Below are positions 33,897-41,329 of a DNA stretch of 64,000 nt, one piece after another. The stretch's first letter is position 1. The number at the start of each line of letters is the position of its first letter. A program made the position numbers and the translations under genes. The notes beneath the pieces were generated by a model, which was given only the letters and a program-made list of their open reading frames with translations, was not told where the DNA came from and searched no databases. The DNA comes from Fragilaria crotonensis (taxonomy: Eukaryota > Bacillariophyta > Fragilariophyceae > Fragilariales > Fragilariaceae). The stretch covers positions 1 through 64,000 of the forward strand of contig JAKSYS010000131.1 of assembly GCA_022925895.1 (NCBI GenBank), given 5' to 3'.

Positions 33897-36241
33897 GAGT
33901 CCGCCGCCCCAGCTGGACCCGTTTCGAATGTGTATTGGGGATCCAGGGGAGCTGGCGGAGTAAAACTCGAGTTCCTGCTGTGTGCTTGTGCTAGCGAGCG
34001 GGTATTCATGTTGGTGAATCTTGGGGTGACCGCATCCGGAGTTGGTGATTGGGTCAGTGTGTCGTTGTCGGAGTGAATATCGTCTGTTTCGGTCGCTTCA
34101 AAGCGATTGTTCAAATCGACACAAACGTCCGCTTGGGGTGAAAAGTCATATGCAACATCATCATGATGTGTCTCTGTCTCGACTTCATCATCGTTATCGT
34201 CGTCAATGGTCATATCACCAAGGACTGATGACTCTTCGAACTGGTCAAAGAGCATCGAGGCATTATCCTGCTCACTATGAGGATGGGGAAGTGTGACGCC
34301 TTCTCGAGTTCGCTTTGGTGGTGGGGATCGGATCATGCCTTCTGCTGAGGACTCTGTCGTTAGTAGACCACTCGTATGGTAACCGCTAGGCCTCATATTT
34401 GTACTCTGGGTTCCGCCTGGTATATGAGTCAAAGGTTGATGTACTTGTGACGCATTCCGAACTGCTATGTCCTGGGCCATTAATCCAAATAGGCGTGCGA
34501 GTTCTTCCCTGATATCCGTCATCGAGCTCGTTAGAAGGCTCACATTCTCTCCCGACGCTACCAGATGCTCTCCGATTTGTTCAAATTGTGTTGCGGTGTT
34601 GACTTGAATTGCAGACAAGCTTCCCGAGATTTTTCCTTGAGTATCCACTGATTCCGCTAATTGCTTTACCACTTGCTGCAATTCTGACTGGACTTCTTCA
34701 ATCTTTTTACTAGTATCTGTCGCAAAGGTCTGGAACTTATCTTCGAGGGATTCCAATTGTTTCGATGCTGCTCGCCCTGCTACTTGCAGGGATTCCAGCT
34801 TTTTCTTCTTTGTTGCGACTTCCAATTCTTTGAGTTTGGTTTGGTATTTGGAGTCCGATGCCAATGTTAGAGATTGCGTGGATGCTGTACTAAGTTCGTC
34901 AGTACCCACAGATAGTCGGCCTTCGAGACTGGACGAGTCGTCTTCGCTTACTTGTTGGTGTTCCTTCGATGTGTCTGAAGAAGGCTGATCTGACAACGCA
35001 GGCGGAGTCGTCCATGCGTTGTTTACATGCTTTGTCTTAATCTTCTGTGTACTGCCTTTCTGCTTTTTGTCCTTTGTTGATGACGAGAAAGGTGGCTTTC
35101 CCTGATACGTTGGTAGTTGTTGCCATACGTCAGCTGTATATAAGGTATCCATTAAAGAAACATTAGAATCAGCTGCCGTTTTGATATGTATCTCATCTGG
35201 GAGATCAAGTACGCTGTCCCTGAATCGTGCTTCCCGATGACTTGGGGGCGAAAGCCTTAATCGATACAACCTCAATTCTTCCTTAGCTTGTTCATAGTAA
35301 TGTGCCGGTACTAGAAGATATGCCTTTCTCTCTTTTGTTCCGTTGACGACGTCACACAGTGCTGATGATTTATCTGGGAGGGTTAGTGTTCCTGCCCATT
35401 CGCGTGTTGATCGTTTGATGATACTACCGTCATCACAATACTCGATGCGCTGCTGGTCTAAGTGGAAAATGACTGGAGCCAAGTGTAGCGCTTTCACAGA
35501 ATGCAACCATTTTTCATGAAAAAGGAATTGATTATTGATTTGAGCATCCGTCATTGCGCTGAAAGCGTGTCGGAAGAAAACTGCTGTTCCCTTGCCTTGC
35601 AGGACGTGTAACAAGGCTTGACACACAGGTGTTACATGACTCGCCATTGGACCCAGGTGTGGAATTATCTGTCCCATTGGTGTCTTCTTGTACCTTTCAA
35701 TATCAAAGTATGGTGTCGCTTCCGGCATCAGACTTCGAATATATTGAGTGTAACGATGTGTCGACGTGGTATTTGGCGCCTTGAGTAAGATGTATCCTGC
35801 AATAACAGATTTCCCGCCTGTACTACTCGAATTGGAAACCTTGATTTCGACCTGGTTGTCTTTCAGTTGCTGTTTCTTTCCTGGACCGTTTTGCCATTTA
35901 ACTGGATTGTCTGTAAAGCTTAGTCGGACACCGAATATAATTTGTGATGTCGTGTGGATGAATGAGATTTGGGGGGAGATATAATCCCGGAGTTCCGTTC
36001 CTGTCAACTTGGATATGGTCGAAAATGTTTTCAGATCTTTGCTTTCCCACCTGTACAACATACCATCGTCGTCGTCAAGTACCGCAGAGAGTAACATTTG
36101 AATTGCCTGATTGAGAGTTTGTTTATCGGTTTCGTACTGTTGGATGCCACCAGGGGGCTTCCACCTTAATGTCAAACGATGGGTACCGTCATTGACTGGA
36201 ACGTTCTTGAACGGTTTCAACCTCAGAGTGCATCTGACCAT
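33893..36241 (-). CDS. LINE2 ORF2: coiled-coil protein, function unknown
   Basis: 782 residues, uninterrupted, from MVRCTLRLKPFKNVPVNDGT. Residues about 1-330 form a folded-looking domain without a family I recognise (contains YIRSLMPEATPYFDIERYKK and FFRHAFSAMTDAQINNQFLF). A Ser/Lys-rich linker follows. Residues about 455-590 are a strong coiled coil (KLKELEVATKKKKLESLQVA ... IEEVQSELQQVVKQLAESVD). The C-terminal 180 residues are acidic (DDDNDDEVETETHHDD) and Ser/Pro-rich. By position it is the nucleic-acid chaperone/assembly ORF of the LINE, like ORF1 proteins elsewhere, but no RRM or CCHC motif is seen. Its start lies inside the end of the ORF1 region (53-nt overlap) and its end overlaps ORF3. 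Confidence 0.8.
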   Translation of the reverse strand: MVRCTLRLKPFKNVPVNDGTHRLTLRWKPPGGIQQYETDKQTLNQAIQMLLSAVLDDDDGMLYRWESKDLKTFSTISKLTGTELRDYISPQISFIHTTSQIIFGVRLSFTDNPVKWQNGPGKKQQLKDNQVEIKVSNSSSTGGKSVIAGYILLKAPNTTSTHRYTQYIRSLMPEATPYFDIERYKKTPMGQIIPHLGPMASHVTPVCQALLHVLQGKGTAVFFRHAFSAMTDAQINNQFLFHEKWLHSVKALHLAPVIFHLDQQRIEYCDDGSIIKRSTREWAGTLTLPDKSSALCDVVNGTKERKAYLLVPAHYYEQAKEELRLYRLRLSPPSHREARFRDSVLDLPDEIHIKTAADSNVSLMDTLYTADVWQQLPTYQGKPPFSSSTKDKKQKGSTQKIKTKHVNNAWTTPPALSDQPSSDTSKEHQQVSEDDSSSLEGRLSVGTDELSTASTQSLTLASDSKYQTKLKELEVATKKKKLESLQVAGRAASKQLESLEDKFQTFATDTSKKIEEVQSELQQVVKQLAESVDTQGKISGSLSAIQVNTATQFEQIGEHLVASGENVSLLTSSMTDIREELARLFGLMAQDIAVRNASQVHQPLTHIPGGTQSTNMRPSGYHTSGLLTTESSAEGMIRSPPPKRTREGVTLPHPHSEQDNASMLFDQFEESSVLGDMTIDDDNDDEVETETHHDDVAYDFSPQADVCVDLNNRFEATETDDIHSDNDTLTQSPTPDAVTPRFTNMNTRSLAQAHSRNSSFTPPAPLDPQYTFETGPAGAADS

Positions 36242-37001
36242 TTTCTGTTTTGTTGTCCTGACTGTTGTTGTCTTCCATTTGGTAATCTTCCTCCTCTTCT
36301 TCGTGGACTGTTAACACTTGAGGTAGTTTGAAGCTGGTTTCATTGTCTTCGATACCTTTGGATTGCTTAAGTTGGTTATGAAGCTCCTTGATTGCACCTG
36401 GCCGGGATATTACTATGCAATTGTGTACTCTCGTGCTCCTTTGGTGGACTTTTATCCCTACGTCTGCCTCGTTCAGGGACATCAATCCAGCATTCTGTGT
36501 TGTTTCTGTCCTCGTCTTCCATGGACCATCCCTGTCTTGGAGGATTTTCCACTCCTTCAATGATGCAAGGTATCCACTTGGAGGATGCTGGATCATAGTA
36601 TGCCACATAGATATGGCTATAGTTCGTCGACCATTCTTGCAGCTTCTCGAAATTTCGAACTCTCTATCCAAGTGGTACATAAATTGATACCAAATCGCTG
36701 TGCACTTCAAGGTTTAACGTCAAAGTTGTTCCAGACGTCTTCAAATTCACTGCAATCTTCATATCCAAAAACCTAATTCCAAATATCTCGCCCAACCAGT
36801 CGGCGTTCCACCATGTTTTTGGTAGCGATTTGCAAGTTCATTCCGACGACTGCGTTCACTGTCCGTAAACCAATCTGGTCCATCTGGATATGGAATATCT
36901 TCCCACTTGTCGCAATCAAACCCATACACTGAGTGCTCTACCTCCTCGAAGGTAGGGTACGCTGGGGGTGGCGGCATCGCCGCTTCGTCGGTCATGGTCA
37001 A
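36189..37001 (-). pseudogene. LINE2 ORF1 region, small acidic protein, frameshifted
   Basis: Begins MTMTDEAAMPPPPAYPTFEE at 37001, about 90 nt from the element's 5' end, and continues VYGFDCDKWEDIPYPDGPDW, GTPTGWARYLEL. After about 36,770 the likely protein continues in a second frame (FLDMKIAVNLKTSGTTLTLN, then YVAYYDPASSKWIPCIIEG) and returns near 36,420 to IKVHQRSTRVHNCIVISRPG and the acidic tail VHEEEEEDYQMEDNNSQDN, ending at 36189. At least two frame changes and an in-frame stop. No family recognised. Alternatively several tiny ORFs are meant; comparison with another copy would decide. Confidence 0.5.
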
Positions 37002-37093
37002 TCAACGGTTGGTAGCGCAACGATTTCCTAATCAAGCTACGTACGTACGGACTGCGGACAGACCGAACACTCGTAAAACTAATTTAGAAAATT

Positions 37094-37112
37094 GTAGTAC
37101 GAGATCCCATAC
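37094..37112. repeat. Target site duplication of LINE2, right copy
   Basis: Identical to 24875-24893 and directly at the 5' end of LINE2. Confidence 0.8.
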
Positions 37113-37210
37113 AGTACGAGTACGAGAAACGGCACGGTAGTACAAGATCCCACGCAGCAGTATGAGATCCCACGCAGCAGTAGTACGAGATCCCAGACAG
37201 TACAAGAAAC
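37094..37210. repeat. Short tandem repeat block, right piece
   Basis: Continues the units of 24697-24893 (GTAGTACGAGATCCC, CACGCAGCAGTA, CAGTACAAGAAAC). Confidence 0.75.
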
Positions 37211-38220
37211 AAACGGTAGTCCCATACAGTACAAAAAGTGGCACAGTAGTACAACAAGCCGCGCCAAAATGAAATGAAGTAACAGCAAGCATCAACAAAA
37301 CAGTAACAAACATCCATCACAAACACCGCAAAAACATCATTGCACAACTTACCTGACTCCTCTGAACTGTGAGCGTTGCAGAAACAAGCAGTCCCATACA
37401 GTACAAAAAGCGGCACAGTAGTACAACAAGCCATAAAAATGAAATGAGTAACAGCAAGCATCAACAAAACAGTAACAAACATCCATCACAAACACTGCAA
37501 CAACATCATTGCACAACTTACCTGACTCCTCTGTGAACTGTGAGCGTTGCAGAAACAAACGGTAGTCCCATACAGTACAAAAAGCGGCACAGTAGTACAA
37601 CAAGCCGCGCCAAAATGAAATGAAGTAACAGCAAGCATCAACAAAACAGTAACAAACATCCATCACAAACACTGCAACAACATCATTGCACAACTTACCT
37701 GACTCCTCTGTGAACTGTGAGCGTTGCAGAAACAAACGGTAGTCCCATACAGTACAAAAAGTGGCACAGTAGTACAACAAGCCGCGCCAAAATGAAATGA
37801 AGTAACAGCAAGCATCAACAAAACAGTAACAAACATCCATCACAAACACCGCAAAACATCATTGCACAACTTACCTGACTCCTCTGTGAACTGTGAGCGT
37901 TGCAGAAACAAGCGGTAGTCCCATACAGTACAACAAGCCGCGCCAAAATGAAATGAAGTAACAAGCATCAACAAAACAGTAACAAACATCCCTCACAAAC
38001 ACAGCAACAACATCATTGCACAACTTACCTGACTCCTCTGTGAACTGTGAGCGTTGCAGAAACAAACGGCAGTCCCATACAGTACAACAAGCCGCGCCAA
38101 AATGAAATGAAATAACAAGCGTCAAAAAACAGTAACGAACATCCATCACAAACACCGCAAAAACATCATTGCCCAACTTACCTGACTCCTCTGTGAACTG
38201 TGAGCGTTACAGAAACAAAA
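37198..38220. repeat. Satellite-like tandem array, six units of 153-177 bp
   Basis: The landmark GAGCGTTGCAGAAACAA recurs at 37371, 37542, 37719, 37895, 38049 and 38202 (GAGCGTTACAG in the last), giving periods of 171, 177, 176, 154 and 153 bp. Units contain ACAACAAGCCGCGCCAAAAT, AACAGTAACAAACATCC, CATCATTGCACAACTTACCT. The shorter periods come from small deletions in the right-hand units. Long minus-strand reading frames across the array (Cys/Phe/Tyr-rich) are by-products of the repeat, not genes. Confidence 0.9.
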
Positions 38221-38522
38221 TGCAAAGTGGGGAACAAAGGAGAAGAGTAGGAGGGACAAGAATGGTAATGGGGCTGGTTTGAAATTTGTGTGTGTTTTGT
38301 GTGAAGGACCCACAAAAATGCTAGTAACATCCTCGAACTTGAACAGCACATTTTTTTTCAAAAATAGGGAAACCAAGATTCCTATGCTGTCGCAACATCG
38401 ATCGATCTGTGATTTAGCCGTTAAAATATATTAATATAAAAGTATACATGTGCTATATTTTTTCCATTCACATCATAAGATATATCCCTTCACTATGAAG
38501 TTCGCTTTGAAATGCATGGACG
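38221..38522. other. Unassigned 300 bp between the tandem array and the right inverted repeat
   Basis: AT-rich with an A/T tract (38340-38470). No gene seen. It would be the right subterminal region of the MULE-type element. Confidence 0.4.
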
Positions 38523-38546
38523 GCTCGAAATGGGGACACAGACGGG
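38523..38546. repeat. Right arm of 24-bp inverted repeat
   Basis: Exact reverse complement of 22038-22061. Confidence 0.7.
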
Positions 38547-38551
38547 GACTC

Positions 38552-38903
38552 ATACTTGAGTGCACGACCCGTATGAATATATGTGTCCTACGAACTCGAG
38601 ATTGTCGATATACAGTAGCACAGTATACCTCCAGCACGCACCAGCACACTAAACTTTTGAGGACTGGAAGGGTCGCACATCGCAGCAACCATTGACTTCA
38701 TTGTTGTATTTCCTTTTCGGCTCTCAGACGGGATGAGACGAGAATAGGAGTGGTACAGTAAATTGTTTGCAAACACTAAGGAGAGTGCTGGGAATAGTCT
38801 GTCAGTGTTGATCTGATTCGAGGAACAACTTGGATGTCAACTCTTCTAATCCAGTACTACTACTCCAATACCCCAAGACCAATATATATAAATCTTGTTT
38901 CGG
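38552..38903 (+). promoter_or_regulatory. 5' flank of LRR fragment G
   Basis: Contains blocks shared with other LRR copies (GAGGACTGGAAGGGTCGC, TTGACTTCATTGTTGTATTT, CTCTCAGACGGGATGAGACG, AGTCTGTCAGTGTTGATCTG) and a TATA-like ATATATATAAA at 38882-38892, 12 bp before the ATG. It is continuous in origin with 21471-22032. Confidence 0.5.
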
Positions 38904-39185
38904 ATGGAGAATCGAGGTGCTGCCGACGACATTGATGACATTGTCAAGGATTCTTCACGTGGTGATGGCATCCAGGGAGCATGACTTTGCTGAAGAATTT
39001 TTGTTTCATCTGCCAAAAGAAGCACGGTCACGTCGTCCGCTCCATCTGGTTCCTCTCCTTATTCTTCGTTGCCGTTGCCATTAGCGTCAAATGTTAATGA
39101 CAATGACGGTCGTGATGATTCTCATGCTGGTAGTGTCAGTGGTAATCAAAAATTGGATCATACAGACAAGCACTGTGTCCGGTAG
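38904..39185 (+). pseudogene. LRR membrane protein, N-terminal fragment G
   Basis: ATG 38904 (MENRGAADDIDDIVKDSSRG, then DGIQGA and a stop). In the following frame SAKRSTVTSSAPSGSSPYSS and LPLASNVNDNDGRDDSHAGS are recognisable up to a stop at 39183-39185. It then leaves LRR homology altogether: no membrane helix or LRR follows. The fragment together with about 250 bp after it (GGTTGTCACGAACGAATGAG..., a repeated GAGAACAGTTTGAACTT) is nearly the same as 60070-60540, so both derive from one already broken copy. Confidence 0.75.
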
Positions 39186-39686
39186 GTGGTTGTCACGAAC
39201 GAATGAGAACAGTTTGAACTTCAACTAGAATGAGAACAGTTTGAACTTGGTTCGAAGAAGAAGCAAAAGTACAACTACTCCAGGAGAAATGGTCAACTAA
39301 GAACACGAGCAAAGAACAAGAAGTTGATAACGCAGAACAATGTATGGAGTGAATCTCATCAAAGGGTCATGTCAAAACGAGAGAAACCGAATACATGCAT
39401 CAAATGCGAACCACACATTTTTACCATTCCGAATCATTGTTTCTAAAAATCTGCGGTGCCTTCATTGTTCGCCGCTCGCCGCACACGGACACAGCTCACC
39501 GCTCTCTTCATGCTTTCTGCAACTAGAGTATTGTGCAGGAAGATATTGAGAACTACGACGTTGTAAGTTGAAAGTACTAGGAGTGCATCACACGTTTGAG
39601 AACGCAAACAGATATTATTCTTGACCTCATCAGCTCTCAGGCAGGACGAAACGAGAAAAAGAGTCGTAAATTGTTTGGATACTCTA
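39186..39686 (+). promoter_or_regulatory. Distal 5' flank of LRR gene B
   Basis: 39440-39686 matches 56715-56965 upstream of copy D (GCCTTCATTGTTCGCCGC, GAAGATATTGAGAACTACGA, GTGCATCACACGTTTGAGAA, TTGACCTCATCAGCTCTCAG, GACGAAACGAGAAAAAGAGT). LINE4 now separates it from the proximal part at 41213. Confidence 0.55.
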
Positions 39687-39700
39687 GAGGAGTGCTCAGA
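39687..39700. repeat. Target duplication of LINE4, left copy
   Basis: GAGGAGTGCTCAGA, identical to 41199-41212. Copy D has a single, uninterrupted version of this site (AGGAGAGCTCAGAGTATTTC near 56970), an empty-site paralogue. Confidence 0.9.
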
Positions 39701-41198
39701 AAAAAAAAAACACAACCTCTAATTAACGTGCTGCCTGCGTTACCTGGAGTACAACCAAGAATCGACCCGCACGGCTACATACAAGTTCGAAAGAAAACTT
39801 GCGGGTAGCGTGTTTTTGTTGCCACTTGACAAGAGGGATTAACCGGTTTCTGCCCCCCCTGTCGGTTCCAAAGTATGTCAGAATAGACCGCATACCTTGA
39901 ATGGCTCGTTTCGTTGCCCGTGTCACGCTATCGAAGACAGCCGTTTCATGAACGGCTAACCAATTGGACATGTGTATATTGCCTTTCCCGACATGAGTAT
40001 GCTCTGGTTGCGCAAACACCGGTGACATGCTCGGCTCCACCTTGTTCTGTTGTGCGTACACTTGATGAATTCGCCGCTCCAATTGAGTCCGTTGAATGCG
40101 GCGCTGATCGTCCGCGTCTTTGCCGTGAACTATGGAGTTTCTATGTTGCCATAATTCGCGCCATTTATTCCAGATCGTGGTGCTGATTTCCACGACCCAG
40201 CGATCTCCAGCCGACGTGGGTTCGAGTAGTTGTCTTTGTTCCAGGTAACAGCTTTGAGCTGTGGCCCATTCCATGCTAAACCGAGCGCTAAACAAATGTC
40301 GCCAGCCAATAGCAGTTTGGGTATCAGTGATGGGCTTGAAAACTGAGGGGTATTCGCCGGTGGGCATGTGGTCTCCATGAGCAAGCCAATCCTGAAGACA
40401 TCTAAGAAGATAGTCTCGGAGTCGTGGCGACGTGTGGAGCTCGTCGCAACGGGTGCGAAGGACCCCAACAAGCTCCCTCCGCCAGGTTTCTGTTTCGGGG
40501 CATCGGAGGAGATGATCTCGGGTTTCTTCAACCGCATTGCAACAGGGACATAAGGGAGAAATATTGCTGTTATATCGATGCTGGACTCTGTTGGTTGGAA
40601 GGATATCGTAGACCAATTTAGTAAAATGAACGTGATGAGATCGTTGACGCCGCAGGGCTTTGCCATGAGCCTCCCAGTGAATTGTCGTAAAAACTGCTGG
40701 AGTCCATGAGAACCGTTCTTGCAAATACGAAATGCTCAGAGGTGCTGTATATGCTTGTCGAAGGGCTTGGTCATATCGTGACGTGACCGTTCCTGTGGGC
40801 AAATGTAAATGAACTCCCGTATGTCGTAGGAGGCGCGCTCGAGGTGCAGGTTCTGGATGTCTTCTCTGATGGGTTGAAGCCAGGTGATCGGCCTCGATGT
40901 TCAGCTGTGCCAATAATGGAAGTTGGCTAACCGGTTTATCGTCGTCTTGATGGCCTTTGATGTGCTCGATCGTCGTCGCCGACCAAGTTATCTTAACCGT
41001 GTGATAAATTTCGATAAGGACGTCCCATTCTGCAGAGAGAGGATGGAGATAAACTTCGGCGGGGTTGACCCTGGCGGGTGTTGTGCTGGTATTCATGGTG
41101 GGAAGGAATGTGTGGACCTGGTGTACAACTGCTTTGTTGTCGCACGCCATGTGTCCCTCAAACGGGAGTGTCCTCATGGTGTACTCTGTGATGTGGTG
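39701..41198 (-). mobile_element. LINE4: 5'-truncated LINE in the upstream region of LRR gene B
   Basis: 1.5 kb on the minus strand with a 14-bp duplication. The 3' end has ten A on the plus strand (T tail in sense) and the family terminus GCAGCACGTTAATTAGAGGT. Its single open frame suggests it is young. It pushed the distal promoter part of gene B about 1.5 kb away. Confidence 0.9.
39723..41198 (-). CDS. LINE4 RNase H end and zinc region (5'-truncated)
   Basis: Open from the truncation point to the stop, about 490 codons without a break. It enters inside RNase H (GHMACDNKAVVHQVHTF; EHIKGHQDDDKPVSQLPLLA with LNIEADHLA), followed by GVHLHLPTGTVTSRYDQALR, the zinc motif CPCCNAVEETRDHLLRC, IGWRHLFSARFSMEWATAQ, WRELWQHRNSIVHGKDADD and the end block AIQGMRSILTYFG. 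Being truncated it has no RT or endonuclease and cannot act alone. The sequence differs enough from LINE2 to be another subfamily. Confidence 0.85.
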   Translation of the reverse strand, partial: HHITEYTMRTLPFEGHMACDNKAVVHQVHTFLPTMNTSTTPARVNPAEVYLHPLSAEWDVLIEIYHTVKITWSATTIEHIKGHQDDDKPVSQLPLLAQLNIEADHLASTHQRRHPEPAPRARLLRHTGVHLHLPTGTVTSRYDQALRQAYTAPLSISYLQERFSWTPAVFTTIHWEAHGKALRRQRSHHVHFTKLVYDILPTNRVQHRYNSNISPLCPCCNAVEETRDHLLRCPETETWRRELVGVLRTRCDELHTSPRLRDYLLRCLQDWLAHGDHMPTGEYPSVFKPITDTQTAIGWRHLFSARFSMEWATAQSCYLEQRQLLEPTSAGDRWVVEISTTIWNKWRELWQHRNSIVHGKDADDQRRIQRTQLERRIHQVYAQQNKVEPSMSPVFAQPEHTHVGKGNIHMSNWLAVHETAVFDSVTRATKRAIQGMRSILTYFGTDRGGRNRLIPLVKWQQKHATRKFSFELVCSRAGRFLVVLQVTQAAR

Positions 41199-41329
41199 GA
41201 GGAGTGCTCAGAGTATTTCCGGTAGTCTGTCGCAGTAGATCTGATTAGAAAGCTTGGCGACCAATCTCTGGTGCTGCAGGAATCCAGGAGAGTTACTTTG
41301 CTGAGGAATTCTCATCTGTTTTGCCAAGC
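41199..41329 (+). promoter_or_regulatory. Proximal 5' region of LRR gene B with lost start
   Basis: 41199-41212 is the right LINE4 duplication. GTATTTCCGGTAGTCTGTCG and AGTAGATCTGATTAGAAAGC match the region before copy D. The stretch that encodes MENRG...DDV in other copies is deleted here: sequence passes from CTTGGCGACCAATC straight to TCTGGTGCTGCAGGAATCC, which corresponds to an internal position (SAGIQE) of copy A. Confidence 0.55.

Larger units (their letters stand above)
24894..37093 (-). mobile_element. LINE2: apparently full-length three-ORF LINE, with LINE3 nested inside
   Basis: Bounded by a 19-bp duplication. In sense orientation: about 90 nt of 5' leader, ORF1 region (37001-36189), ORF2 (36241-33893), ORF3 with endonuclease, RT, RNase H and zinc motif (33896-25025, interrupted by LINE3), a 3' UTR, and a run of nine T (A at 24894-24902). 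Length without LINE3 is about 9.3 kb. ORF2 and both halves of ORF3 are uninterrupted, pointing to a fairly recent arrival, although the RT motif C carries FVDH instead of FVDD. The clade is not certain; the endonuclease-RT-RNase H order is that of I/R1/Tad-like LINEs. Confidence 0.9.
22033..38551. mobile_element. Candidate MULE-type composite element bounded by inverted repeats
   Basis: A 24-bp perfect inverted repeat (22038-22061 with 38523-38546; it reads CCCGTCTGTGTCCCC then ATTTCGAGC) extends with mismatches to GAG at 22033 and CTC at 38551. Between the repeats lie a MULE-type transposase fused to a JmjC domain (22476-24730) and a tandem repeat region (24697-24893 plus 37094-38220) that was split by LINE2. 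Without LINE2 and LINE3 the element would be about 4.3 kb, a normal size for a MULE. The outer flanks are both LRR-unit flanking sequence, which supports an insertion. No clean 8-10 bp target duplication could be read, so the exact ends stay uncertain. Confidence 0.5.

Noticed and set aside
37198-38220. Regular repeats suggestive of a CRISPR-like array, and long minus-strand frames rich in Cys/Phe.
   Set aside because: Units are 153-177 bp with no spacer structure; the frames arise from the repeat sequence and contain no recognisable domain.
37094-38220. Tandem repeats upstream of LINE2 ORF1 as promoter monomers, as in mouse L1.
   Set aside because: The 19-bp duplication places the LINE2 5' end at 37093, and the same short repeats lie beyond its 3' end, so the array is the target, not part of the LINE.
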